Positions 22,730 through 34,067 of a DNA stretch of 64,000 nt are shown here, in pieces. Numbering within the stretch: the stretch's first letter is position 1; the number at the start of each line of letters is the position of its first letter. Made by a program: the position numbers and the translations under genes. The DNA comes from Multifurca ochricompacta (Eukaryota; Basidiomycota; Agaricomycetes; Russulales; Russulaceae). The notes under the pieces are model-generated. The model saw only the letters and a program-made list of their open reading frames with translations, did no database searches and was not told where the DNA came from. The stretch lies in the NCBI GenBank assembly GCA_022496185.1, contig WTXG01000100.1, positions 62,001 to 126,000 on the forward strand, given 5' to 3'.

Positions 22730-23000
22730 AAGGACAATCCACAAATGCTCCTTATTCTCTCTGGTGACTGTAGGACAATGGACTTAGATAGTATTGTTCT
22801 ACAAACTAGGATTACACACTCTTTTAGTATTTAAGGACATCCCTTTGTGTAGTTGTCACTTCAGTTTTAACCAACTAAACTGAAGTGAGTATTACTTATC
22901 TTATCTCTTACCTTACTTAGTTGATGCATTACATCACACAGTTATCACTACTAAACTAGGTAGTGCTTATCTAACTTGCTGCTGCTCAAAACAACAGATG
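22730..23000 (+). mobile_element. Probable Copia-type LTR of a third family, boundary uncertain
   Basis: Organisation parallels the Cop-1 LTR: an AT-rich agtatttaagg (near 22830), then a perfect hairpin CACTTCAGTTT...AAACTGAAGTG at 22856-22887, followed by a donor-like GTGAGTATT, pyrimidine-rich DNA and a CACACAG acceptor-like site. It seems to end at ...CAAAACAACA near 22999, and a primer-site-like tggtgcccaattaggg follows. Neither end is fixed by a duplication. It lies about 190 bp upstream of the NACHT-ankyrin start. Confidence 0.45.
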
Positions 23001-23058
23001 GTGCCCAATTAGGGCATAGCACAAGTCCAGGTAACTCACAAGTTTTTTGAGTAGAGCC

Positions 23059-23568
23059 TGTTGACACAAGACATGTCTGGAGATGCTTCAGGCATCTAAG
23101 GTTTGCTTCAGCTGTAGATAAGATTAGATTAGGTTCCGGAGTTTCGGACTTTTTACAATATCTTTATTACATTTCTTTCTCACCTTACTCAGCTGATTAG
23201 TGATGTACTTAGTAATGCACAGTAAGCATGTGATTCTTTGTTGGCCAATGGCCTTACTCCCTCATTGTTTATTGTCCAGCACTTGTGGACTTATTCCCAG
23301 TGCACACAGACCATTTCCCCTGGCCCTATGGGTATATAAGGGTGTCTGTTTCATCTCTTACACTTCAGAGTTCCTTCTATCTCTGAAGTGTAAGTCCCAT
23401 TTACTTTACTCTCTACTTCCTTTAGACTAATGCTTCTTATAGTACTTGTCTTTCTAGGTCAGTAGTGTAGTAATAGAGAGTTCCTTCTATCTCTGAAGTT
23501 ACTTGTCTTTTCTAGCCTTACATGCTGCTAACCACAGTCAGTATAACCAGCAGCATGATTGTTTGACA
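23059..23568 (+). mobile_element. Solo LTR of Cop-1 (copy a)
   Basis: 510 bp, TGTTGACACAAGAC...ATTGTTTGACA, same family as the LTRs of the full element at 28323-34825. Perfect duplication gagcc (23054-23058, 23569-23573). Contains tatataagg then the hairpin with loop TTCCTTCTAT. Confidence 0.94.
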
Positions 23569-23725
23569 GAGCCATGGGAAAACTTGTGGGTATTGATTTT
23601 GGCACCCTGGGTACCTGCATGGGTACTTGTGGAATACCCATGGGAATATTATTATATAAAATTATTTTTTACTAGCCTCCTCAAGCTAGACACAGAAATG
23701 GCTGCAATATGGATTGAACCTAAGA
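23569..23725. other. Short unclassified repeat-like stretch
   Basis: Contains gggtacctgcatgggtac, which resembles the G/T-rich subterminal DNA of the composite hAT family (for example 25240-25300). No terminal repeat is visible. No gene. Confidence 0.3.
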
Positions 23726-24785
23726 TGTTACATCTGGTGCAGGACGTTCCACATGACTTGTGTGACAGCGTGATTTGCAGGTTCAGATAAAAGACCAATA
23801 GGGCCTTTTGGAGTTAAGATATGATGAGTCAACATCAAAGAGGCTGCACTCTAAGACAATGGTGAGCGGAAGAGCACCAGAAGTGCTGAGACAATCAGGC
23901 CTAGGGAGTCAAGGGGAAGTCCAGAAGACGAACACCGATGTATTCAATAAGTCGAGTCTGAGTTCTACAGTGTAGACTACAGCGGACTTATATATGTAAG
24001 GAAGTGGGCATCTATTGATAAGGAATCACGGAGTCAAGTGGGCCCAAATATCTGGAAGCAGAGGGCGTAAAGCCTGGCTTCTACTGATAGGGGATTAAGT
24101 AAGTGTCCGGTTGTACGATAAGAAGATAAGTGATAAGCAAAGATAAGAGTGAGTAAATATGTACAAACAAGCAAGTCACGGGGATGGACGTGTTGAACAC
24201 AGAAGATGTTCGGTGATGCTTCAGGCATCAGGTGATTAGATTAGCTACTTGTAGATTAGATTAGATTCCGGAGTTTCGGACTTTTACTATATCTTTATTA
24301 CTTTCTTTCTCACATTCTGCAGTAGCTGACTGATGCACTATGTAACATGTGATTTCTGTAGTGGCCAATGGCCTTTCTCCCTCTGTTTATTGTTTGGACT
24401 TTGTCCGGCACTTGTGGACTTATTCCCAGTGCACAGACCATCCCTTCAAAGAGTATATAAGGGTGTCTGTTTCGTCTCTTACACTTCAGAGTTGTCTTCT
24501 CCTCTGAAGTGTAAGTCCCATCTACTCTACTAACTACCTTACCTTTGACTAACCGTCTCTGTAGATAACTTGTCTTTCTAGGTGTGTAGTATAGTGTAAT
24601 AGAGTTGTCTTCTCCTCTGAAGTATAACTTGTCTTTCTAGCCTAACCCGCTAACGTTCACAGTCAGTATGCTGCGCCTCATGCCTGTTTCACAGGACGAA
24701 GAGCATGTGACGGGTCCCATGATGGAGATGTGATCTGATAATGAAGAGTAGGCGGCAGGGAGGGGTCATCGCTGGGCAGGAAAAA
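23726..24785 (-). mobile_element. Gyp-2 solo LTR, inverted, 3'-truncated and split by a Cop-1 LTR
   Basis: 23726-24190 and 24699-24785 together follow the inverted Gyp-2 LTR (compare 59415-60004): TGTTACATCTGGTGCAGGACG, tgtattcaataagtcgagtctga, and the downstream gggtccca block. The end (expected GGGTCGTAACA) is missing, replaced by tRNA-like sequence. Interrupted by the Cop-1 solo LTR. Heavily diverged, with many C/T and G/A changes. Confidence 0.8.
24191..24693 (+). mobile_element. Solo LTR of Cop-1 (copy b)
   Basis: 503 bp, TGTTGAACACAGAAG...GCCTGTTTCACA, duplication ggacg (24186-24190, 24694-24698), inside the inverted Gyp-2 LTR. Hairpin after the TATA box has loop TTGTCTTCTC. Confidence 0.93.
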
Positions 24786-24794
24786 GAATACAGG

Positions 24795-24868
24795 GAGGGA
24801 TGGAGTTCATACATAAGACCTCTGGGAACAAGTTCAGTCTGGTGCTCTAACCACTGAGCCACCCAGCT
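24795..24868 (-). mobile_element. tRNA-like sequence, probable SINE head
   Basis: The minus strand reads AGCTGGGTGGCTCAGTGGTT then AGAGCACCAGACTGA..., with a perfect Pol III A box (TGGCTCAGTGG) and a D-stem pair GCTC/GAGC. The B box region is degraded (GTATGAACTCC against GGTTCGANTCC). Acceptor-stem ends do not pair and the anticodon arm is not normal, so it is not a functional tRNA. It replaces the lost end of the inverted Gyp-2 LTR. Confidence 0.5.
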
Positions 24869-24970
24869 TCACTAGTAAAGACACACAATATATTATATAT
24901 AGGGTTATGCAGAATTGATTTTATCACTTGTATCTAATTAATTGTGAACACATTTTGATCTCATCACTTG

Positions 24971-25155
24971 TGTCACAGCCAGGTGCATGCTGTGTCAGTA
25001 TCAGATAAATGTTCAGGATCAAGTTGACTAGGTCAGAATCAAGACTACAATCAAGACAAGTCAGGCCCACACAAGATAGAGGGGCACATGCAAGATGTGG
25101 AATCAAGCAGCAACACTAAGTCCTGCCACAAGTTACTAGGGTTCAAAGACCTCCT
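24971..25155 (-). mobile_element. Gyp-3-type LTR fragment
   Basis: Begins TGTCACAGCCAGGTGCATG on the plus strand and follows, with divergence, the terminal part of the inverted Gyp-3 LTR at 55531-56219 (TGTCACAGCCAGGTCTCTG; cacaagat...agaggggca). It could be the far end of the LTR whose other part is at 44706-44927, split by the intervening Gyp-2 DNA. No matching duplication proves this. Confidence 0.55.
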
Positions 25156-26052
25156 TGTTACAACCCTCGCCAAGCATCCCTCTTTTCTTCACTCTTCCCA
25201 GTACGAACCCTACCTAGTGAATAGCAGGGGTAACCCCTGGGTATCTTCATTGGTACCCGTACCTGTACCCATACCTGTCGCTACAGGTATGGGTCACCTG
25301 CAGGTTACCTGTGTAAACATGTGCAAGTTTTTTGCTTGCATTGCACATTTCAGATAACCGGCCTGGGACATCCTGGTCAAGGAGATACACAATGCATTCA
25401 TTTGTGGCTACTCAGGATCCTTCAAAGATTCCTGTTTATATTCATAAGATTAAGATAATTCATTATTCTATTGTTGTTTTATTATTCTGGTTTCAATTTA
25501 TACAAGCACAACTAAAATCCACCCCAATATACAAAGATGATTAGATAGATGTTATAGAACATTGATGAAAAGCCTGTCAGATAACTGCATAGAATGCAAA
25601 AATAATTAACAAATGCATAGTGATTGGCAGGGGTAACCCCTGGATATTTGTTTTGATACCCAGGTTACCCATAAAATGAAACACATGCAAGTTCTTTACT
25701 TGCATTGCGCATTTCGGACACCTGGCCCAGTCCATCCCAGTCAAGGAGATATGCACTTGGATACAACACATTCATTTGTGGCTACTCAGGATCCCTCAAT
25801 AATTGCTGATTTATGTTCAGAAGATTAAGTTTATTCTTTATTTACATTATTATTTATTTCATTTTGTGGAACAGGCATGGTGCAGGCTTGTACTTTAGAT
25901 GTACTATATCAGCTACTAGATTAAATGAATGCATTATCTTGTTATCTCATTTAATGATGTAATTTGATCATATGTCAGATCTTAGATGTATATTCTATGT
26001 ATCTAATTAATTTGTGAACATGTTTCTGTTGTGTTATCTACAGTGCCTCACA

Positions 26053-27500
26053 TAGTGATTGTCAAGGGGTTTCATACCTGCACAGGTAAGCGCTGCGGGT
26101 TTTGCCAGGTACAGGTATGGGTATACAGCTCCCAACCCATGGAAACCCATACCTGCGTGGCGGGTTTGGTGGGTATAGGCGCTGATTATGCATTGATAAG
26201 ATCAGTAGAATTTCCAAGATAAAACACATCTGCAGTCACAAAAATACAAGATCTCGTCTGATGTATGCTACAGGGTGGCATTGAATATGTTCTAGTATTA
26301 TCCTACAAAATATCAAAGCAGATTAACAGTGCAATGTAAAATAAAATCCTTATCAGTGATCCACTTTCTTGAAAACCATGATACATCTGTTTTATTAACA
26401 TGCGACCAATTCTGCTGGTCTGGCACTATCTAAAATACACTCTAGACTAATATAGACTATTCTATAATTTAATTATCAAATTACTTTATTGAAACAAGGC
26501 CTGCATGTGTCTACAAGCTGCATGGGGCAGTGACTACATTGCATCGCATGGTGGTCCGACCTCCTTCCTATTAAGGAAGGTTGACTTAAATGCACAGAAA
26601 TGTGCATCCAGGGACTAGGACAGTCGTGCTTGTATGAAATGAAACCAGAATAATAAAATAAGAATGTAAATAAAGGATCCATTTAATCTTCTGAACATAA
26701 ACCAACAATTTTTGAGGAATCTTGAGTAGCCATAAATGAACACATTGTGTCCAAGTGCTTATCTCCTTGACCAGGATGGCTGGGCCATTTACCTGAAATG
26801 CACAGAAATGCAAAGAACAGTTGCACTCATATAAAATTGAAACCAGAATAATAAAATAAAAATGGAATAATAAATTATCTTAATCTTATGAACATAAAAT
26901 AGGAATCTTTGAGGGATCTTGAGTAGCCATAAATGAATGCATTGTGTCCAAGTGCATATCTCCTTGACCGGGATCTCCTGGGCTGGATGTCCAAAATGCA
27001 TGATGCAAGTAAAGAACTTGCACGTGTTTCATTTCATGGTAACCCAGGTATCAAACAATTATCCAGGGGTTACCCCTACCAATTCTATGTGTTCATCAAT
27101 TTTTTTTGCATTCTGTGTAATTATCTGACAGGCTTTTCATCAATGTTCTATAACATCCTATCTAATCATCGCTGTATACTGGATTTTAGTTGTGCTTGTA
27201 TAAAATTGAAAGCAGAATAATAAAATAAAAATGGAATAATTAATTATCTTAATCTTCTGAACATAAAACAAGAGTCATTGAGGGATCTTAAGCAGCCACA
27301 AATGAACACATTGTGTATCTTCTTGGTCCAGGAAGGCCCAGGCTGGTTATCCAAAATGCGTGATGCAAGTAAAGAACTTGCACGCATTTTCATGGGTGAC
27401 CTGCAGGTAACCCACAGGTTACCCATACCTGTAGTGACGGGTACGGGTACAGGTATGGGTACCAACGAGGATACCCCAGGGTTACCCCTGCCAATCACTA
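26053..27500 (-). mobile_element. Composite hAT element, inner copy
   Basis: Ends TAGTGATTGTCAAGGGG...CCCCTGCCAATCACTA with a perfect 8-bp duplication gcctcaca (26045-26052, 27501-27508). It sits 12 bp into the left Tc1 arm. Inverted relative to the outer copy, with the same architecture: subterminal G/T-rich block (26053-26200), inverted Gyp-1 LTR relic (26220-26590), about three tandem AT-rich units of roughly 220 bp (each containing gaaaccagaataataaaata or a variant), then the other subterminal block. No transposase. Confidence 0.87.
26220..26590 (-). repeat. Diverged Gyp-1 LTR relic inside the inner hAT copy
   Basis: Follows the inverted Gyp-1 LTR at 10400-10760 over about 370 bp (tgctacaggg, ttctagtattatcctac, ctggtctggcactatctaaaatac, gcatgggg...tgcatcgcatgg). 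Much more diverged than the other Gyp-1 LTRs and without its own ends or duplication, so it moved as part of the hAT. Confidence 0.75.
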
Positions 27501-28584
27501 GCCTCACAAAACTGAGTCAATGTTTTGCACTTTGCACTGTTTGTTGAATATCACATCAGCCAAAACAAATATAAACAAAGTCTTGGTAGACCATAACAGG
27601 TACATGATATGGGTTATGTAATGCAACAATAATTATGTAATTCTGATCAAAACCTGTGGAGCTACACCCATTTCAAATTGGGGACTCATTGACTCAGTTT
27701 TGTGAGTGGGTATCAGAAATATCAGAATCTGATGCTCCACCAAATGTACAGCAACCAATCCTTAATATATGGTTACCATAGTTATCTTAATATTGATGGG
27801 ACCTGGAATAGAGCTATTTAACCATGGTTTACATTCCCAGAATATTATAATTTCCCAATGCACCCCACCTCCTCTGCTCAGAAAGAAACATGCACTCTCT
27901 GGCCTCTGAAGGTCATTCCACTCACACTATTGCCTCCAGACTCTGCCTCAGCCAGTCCACAGTCTCTAGGACACTCATAACCCTCCTTCCCAACCATCAG
28001 TCACCTCATTTTTGGTCATCCTTCCAAGCTCTCTGCTACCTCTGAACATGCTATCATGATACAAATCACCACAGGAAAGGTTGGCAATGCTGTCCAGGCC
28101 ACAAAGCACATCAATTCCATCATCCCCAACCATGTCTCTTCACAAACTGTGCACTAGGTTCTTAAACAACATTCATTCAAGGCTGTAACAAAGAAGAAAA
28201 GGCCACTACTCTCTGCAGTACATTGCAAGAAGCACTTAGCCCTTGCTTTGAAGTACCAAAATGGACTATGGAGGACTGACATCTGACCCAAACCTGTTGA
28301 TTTTGGTCTCATCTGACCAAATTGTTGACACAGGACGTGTCTGGAGATGCTTCAGGCATCTGAGGATCGCTTCAGCTGTAGATTAGATTAGATTCCGGAG
28401 TATCGGACTTTTTATGTTATCTTTATTACATTCTTTCTCACCTTACTCAGCTGATTAGTGATGGACTTAGTAATGCGCAGTAAGCATGTGATATCTCTTT
28501 GGCCAATGGCCTTTATCCCTCTCTCTTCATTGTCCGGCACTTGTGGACTTATTCCCAGTGCGCACAGACCATTTCCCCTGGCCC

Positions 28585-28800
28585 CTATGGGTATATAAGG
28601 GTGTCTGTTTTGTCCTTACACTTCAGAGTTCTTCTTCCTCTGAAGTGTAAGTCGTCTTTACTTTACTTTCTACTTTTCCTTTGACTAACATTCTCTTGTA
28701 GTTAACTTGTCTTTAGGTCAGTAGTATAGTATTATAGAGTTCTTCTTCCTCTGAAGTTTAACTTGTCTTTAGCCTAACCGCTACTAACCACAGTCAGTAT
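28585..28800 (+). promoter_or_regulatory. Cop-1 LTR core promoter, hairpin and intron-like module
   Basis: TATA box gtatataagg (28590), then TTACACTTCAGAG-loop-CTCTGAAGTGTAA (28616-28650). The 3' arm overlaps a splice donor-like GTAAGT. It is followed by a pyrimidine-rich tract, branch-like CTAAC, and acceptor-like TTGTAG/TTTAG. A second half-copy with the same loop (gagttcttcttcctctgaag) is near 28737. The same order appears in every Cop-1 LTR here. Function is inferred, not shown. Confidence 0.6.
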
Positions 28801-29761
28801 AACCAGCAGCATGATTGTTTGACAGGTTATGGGCCCTGCCGCTCATACTGACTGTTTTAATTCCCTTTGTTCATAAACAGCCCAACTCGCTCTTGCACTC
28901 AAAGCTCACAAAAGCTTCAAAGTCTTTCCCACCAGCTTCTTCCAGTGAGCTTTCTATTTACTGTCTGTGCACCTTAACACCCCACAGGATGACGCAGTTT
29001 ACTGCTCATCCTGAACTGTTTGGCTAGCCCTTCGGGGTTCTTGCAAAAGATGATGAGGGACCCTAAGTGGGTGAAACATCTTAAGCTCCTTGAGTGCGCA
29101 CTAGGTATTAGTAACTTTCATAGTTGTAGCTGGGTCTTTGTCCCATAGATAGTCTTAGTAGGCCTATAGCCAGAAGCTTGTGGCTTTAAGTCCAGTCAAT
29201 GCTTGGCTCTGTCTGTAAGCCAGGTTTAGCGACCCGCATGCGGAGTTTAGGGTCTAGAACAAGGCATGGGTAGTCACTCCCATGATGCTTGGGCTCGATA
29301 CAAGTAGGCTGCACTACTATAGTCTATACATAGTAGATATAGTCTTCATCTCTGGGCATAAGTATCCATTGCCTTTGTAGGGTAACCACGCCCTACCAGA
29401 GACAGACTAGACATCTACTCAGTCATGGCCCCAATCATCTAGGGCTTAATCATGGACTCCACCACCAGCATTAGAGGAAGGGCTCTACACCCTTTGTCTC
29501 TAATGGAACTTGCGGTTGGCTCCTCCATGACATGACTCCCAGTCTTGGTTACACTAGACACTCTGGCTAGTCTACCAGAGCTTATGTCTAGTTACAAGAT
29601 TGCGCTAGACAGCTTTACTATACCTAGAAAGTCGCACAACAAAGGCAGGACCTTCTTAGGTTCTGAAGCATAGCGCCACAGTATGGGGTGGCACTCTTAA
29701 GCGAGACCTGGGCACTGGTTCTAATTGCTCCTTGGAACCAGGAACTTTATTACATCTCAAA

Positions 29762-31034
29762 ATGCCGTCTTCTATTGTCTTCCCTCCCTCCTCCAAGATG
29801 GAGCGCCTCGATGGGTCAAACTGGCAGGTTTGGTCTGCCAACTTCAATGCCCTTCTGAGGATGAACGGGCTCAGGAGGCACATTATTACGGCCTACCCTG
29901 ATATGCCCCTGCTCCCTGAAGATAAAGAGGAGAAGGAGAAAATGCAGAAGGAAGTCATTGATCCCATCCTTAGGGAATGGATGGGAGAAGAAGAAATGTT
30001 GATTGGGCTACTCTATCTTAATGTAACCCAGGAGGTTTACTCTCAAGTAACCTCTGATGCCGATTATCCTTCTCTTTTTGAGAAGTATAATAAGTTGGAA
30101 CGGCTTTATGGCTCTGTAGGTAGCATGGCCACATATAATTTGTGGCTTGCCCTGGTGTCCTTCCGTCTTGATGAAGGACAGACATTCAGAACTCAACTAC
30201 AAAAGGTTCTGGATGCCAGGAGTACCCTTAGGGAGAAGGGATGGAGGTCAATGACCTCCAGATGAGCTTCATTTTATTGAAAGCTCTCCCTGACTCCTAC
30301 AGTGCCATTGCTGGCTCCATACTGGCCTCTGGCGATCCAGAGGTCTTCTCCCCAGGACCTTGTGCAGAGGTTCCTGAATGAGGAGAGTCGCCTGGCAGGT
30401 CCCTCGGGAAGTGGTAGTGCTGTCCTATCTAAGGCAGCACCTGTCAAATCAAACAAAAATAAAAATTTATCACCACTTCCCGCTGCTGCCCCTGGTTCAC
30501 AAGGGGTGGTCTGCTTCTATTGTCAAAAGCCTGGACACAAGTCCAACGCTTGCGCAAAGAAGAAGAAGGACCTGGAGAATGCCAAAAAGGGCAAGGCAGG
30601 GAACAAGAAGAGGGCTGAGGCCCAACATGTAAACACTATAGCCACCGTAGTTAATGGTAGTGGCAAAATAGAGGAGGTGCATGAAGCACCTCGCATTCGC
30701 CTTTATGTTCACACCTATAATCTGGACATCAACTCAGATTATTGGATGCTTGATAGTGGAGCAACGGCTCATTTCAGTCCCAACCTTGAAGACTTCGATA
30801 CATATGAAGTCGATCACACCCATGAAGTATCACTAGGTGACAACTCTATAGTCAAAACAAATGGAGTTGGAACCGTAGTCATCAGGACTGATCAAGGTTT
30901 TGACCTGGAATTGAGCAATGTGCTTCACTTGCCTGGAGGACATAAAATACTCTCCGCCAGTGCCCTAGTAGAAAAAGGGGCAACTGTGTTCTTTGATAAT
31001 AAGAAGGCAACAATAAATATGGCAATAACATTAT
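29762..31034 (+). pseudogene. Cop-1 gag and protease
   Basis: Gag starts at the ATG of MPSSIVFPPSSKMERLDGSN and has the Copia gag-type region (NWQVWSANFNALLRMNGLR...). A frameshift near 30240-30300 moves to the second frame. That frame carries the zinc knuckle CFYCQKPGHKSNACAKKKK and the protease core YWMLDSGATAHF (near 30755), ending about 31034. A further frameshift leads to integrase. Confidence 0.85.
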
Positions 31035-31059
31035 AGCGGAAGCATGGAAGTTTGGCAAA

Positions 31060-34000
31060 TTGTATTGGGTACTAGGCAAACACGTCCTAAGCACTATCCA
31101 TACAAATGCATCTGCCTCACTGGAAATCTGGCATCAGAGAATGGGCCACATGTCTAAAGAGGCCCTAAAAAGATATGCTCCTGAGGCGGTTAAAGGCCTC
31201 AAAATAAATAATAGCCAAGTGGAAGACAAGCCGTGCTATGGCTGTGAAATGGGCAAGTCCCATCGTCTTCCATTTCCCCCATCTTCAAAGCGCGCATCAG
31301 CCCCCCTTGAGATCCTTCATAGTGATCTCGTAGGTCCCTTGCAGTGCAGTTCAATACAAGGGAATCTATACTTTGCCACCTTCTTGGACGACTTTAGCAG
31401 ATATGCTTTAATCGTTCCAATGAAGTCTAAAGATCTGTTCACACCAGTTTTTAATAAACTGAAGACACTACTTGAAAATAAATTCAATCAAAAATCAAGT
31501 GTCTTCATACAGATCGTGGTGGCGAGTATGTGAACAAGGCGCTGAAGGCAACGCTTGAAGATTATGGCATAGAGCATAAACTTACGATGCCGTATAGCCC
31601 ACAACAGAACGGAAGGGCCGAGAGATTTAATAGAACCATTATGGAAAAAGGCACTAGCATGCTGCACGATGCTGGCCTATCTCTTGGTTTTTGGGAGTGT
31701 GCTGTTGAGACAGCATGTCATATATATAATAGAACTCCCATCCGTTCTAATAAGTGGAAAACTCCGCTTGAGCTTCTGGTTGGGAACAAACCAGATGTCT
31801 CGTACTTTAAGGTCTTTGGTTGCAAAGCCTATTATCATGTTCCAGAGGGCAAGCGGCGTAAATTAGATCCCAAAGCCAGGGAAGCCGTCTTTGTCGGGTA
31901 TGAGCCCACCTCTAAGGGCTACACACTTTGGGATAGTCGTACCCGGTCTCTCATCTTTCACGAGATGTTACATTTGATGAGAGATCCTTCCCATCCCGCT
32001 CTGAAAGGACACAGAGCAGATAAATCATAGAGCAACCTACAAGGTGGCTCATTTACTTTACCTGGTGGCCCAGTCCAGCCACCACCAGCAACTGCTACGC
32101 AAGTTCCTGAGGCTCCTCAAGATGAGGAAGACCTAGAAGAGGAACAGGAGGACATCGTACCTCCTCAAATAGCACCACAGCCTACCACACCCACACGTAA
32201 TGTAGACACCACACAACCTCAGACTATATATCAGACTCCTCCATCACAAGTCATGGAACCTTCCTCCCCTCCCAAAAGAACCGTGCAATCAGAAAATCAC
32301 AAAGGATTGCAGACAAAATTCCTCAACCTAATTTTCAGAGGACAAGTCCATGCTCTGAACGACGAGATAGGGCAATCCAAGAAGATTAGACTTGGATACT
32401 GCACGCCCCAATCGCAATCGTCGTCTGAATCCTCGCTTCTACAACGAGGATAATGCAGAGTTCGTGCAAGGTTCTTCCAGACTTGGACAGATGGATCTAC
32501 TCAATGCTGCAGGATCGCCTTATAGGGATCCTCTTACATTTAAAGAAGCAATGGAGTCTGATAATGCCAGTGATTGGCTTGAGGCATGTCAATATGAAAT
32601 TGATGCCTTAGAAAAACTTAAAGTGTGGCGCCTTGAAGACCTTCCTGAAGGTAGAAAGGCTGTAAAGTCCAAGTGGGTCTTTAAATTGAAAGCAGATGGA
32701 CGCTTTCGTGCTAGGCTTGTAGCAAAAGGGTTCACCCAAATAGAGGGGGTGGACTTCGATGAAACCTTCTCCCCAGTCGCCAGATTTGAGTCTCTTAGAC
32801 TGTTATTAGCGTTGGCCGCGCTTGAGGATTGGGAAATCCATCAGATGGATGTCAAATCGGCATTCCTACATGGCGATCTGGATGAGGAGATCTATATGGA
32901 GCAACCTATGGTTTCATCGTTGCTGGACAAGAGTCCAAAGTTTGTAGGCTACAGAAGGCTCTGTATGGCCTCAAACAAGCTTCCCGGGCATGGAACTTAC
33001 AATTCCATGCAGTTCTCAATGAACTGAGCTTCACTCGGACGTACTCTGATGCAGGAGTATATGTGTATCATCACCAAGAGGGGGATGGTTCACTTTTCGT
33101 CATTTTATATGTTGATGACATCACTATACTTGGGTCCTCCACTAAGAAGATTCAATGGCTGAAGGACTCTCTATCTAGCCGATATGAGATGACCGATCTT
33201 GGCGAAATCCAGTCCTACCTTGGAGTTAACATCACCAGGGACCGTCCTAACAAGACACTGGATATCGACCAGACAGCCTATGTATCCTCAATAGTTGAGA
33301 GGTTTGGAATGGGGGATTCCAACCCAGTATATACTCCTCTACCCTCTGGCGTGGATGTTCATCTGGTCAAGTTTGAAGACCAGGCATCTACCTCTGATAT
33401 TAAGAGGTATCAGCAGTTAATGGGGTCTCTGCTATGGGTGCAGATTGGAAGCAGACCTGACATTAGTTTCGCTGTTGCACGCCTTAGCCAATTTGCTTCC
33501 AACCCTTCCCAGCAGCACATGCGACTAGCAAAATATGTCTTAGCTTATCTAAATGCTACTAAAGACTACAAGTTGCGCTATTCTGGAGGGAATGGTGAAG
33601 TGGCCTTCATGGCTTTGCGGACTCCTCATGGGGAGATCAAGAGGACCGCCACTCCACCTCAGGCTACGTCTTTTTCCTTGCTAATGGAGCCATTAGCTGG
33701 TGTTCCAGGAAGCAAAAGACAGTAGCACAGTCCACCACAGAAGCCGAGTATATGAGCCTTGCTGAGGCTTCAAATCAGGCAGCGTGGTATAGGACTTTAT
33801 GCAGGAGTGGGATATGAAGTTACTTCACCCATACAACTGCATTGTGACAATAAGGGTGCAGTAGATCTTGCATTAAACCCTGTCACAGGAAGGCGATCAA
33901 AGCACATACCAATAAAGTACCATGCCATTAGGGAGTATGTAGAATCGCACCAGATTGACTTGGTGCGAACTCCCACTGGAGAGATGCTAGCAGATGGCCT

Positions 34001-34067
34001 TACAAAGTCTCTGCCTAGATCATCTTTTGATCACATGGTAACTGGATTTGGACTAGTGCAGGAATGA
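31060..34067 (+). pseudogene. Cop-1 integrase, RT and RNase H
   Basis: Integrase HHCC domain (IWHQRMGHMSKEALKR ... CYGCEMGKSHRLPF), catalytic core (ILHSDLVGPLQ, FLDDFSRYALIV, then after a frameshift at about 31510-31530 SPQQNGRAERFNRTI). RT begins [20 protein letters not shown], with [19 protein letters not shown], a frameshift near 32915, then LYVDDITILGSS (about 33108). RNase H spans TEAEYMSLAEA to HADGLTKSLP-type ending (ADGLTKSLPRSSFDHM). At least four frame breaks. Each domain is otherwise well preserved. Confidence 0.88.

Noticed and set aside
27400..27490. G/T-rich ggtaaccca/gggtacgggtaca blocks as telomere-like or origin repeats
   Set aside because: They occur at hAT termini with matching duplications, so they are subterminal transposon repeats.
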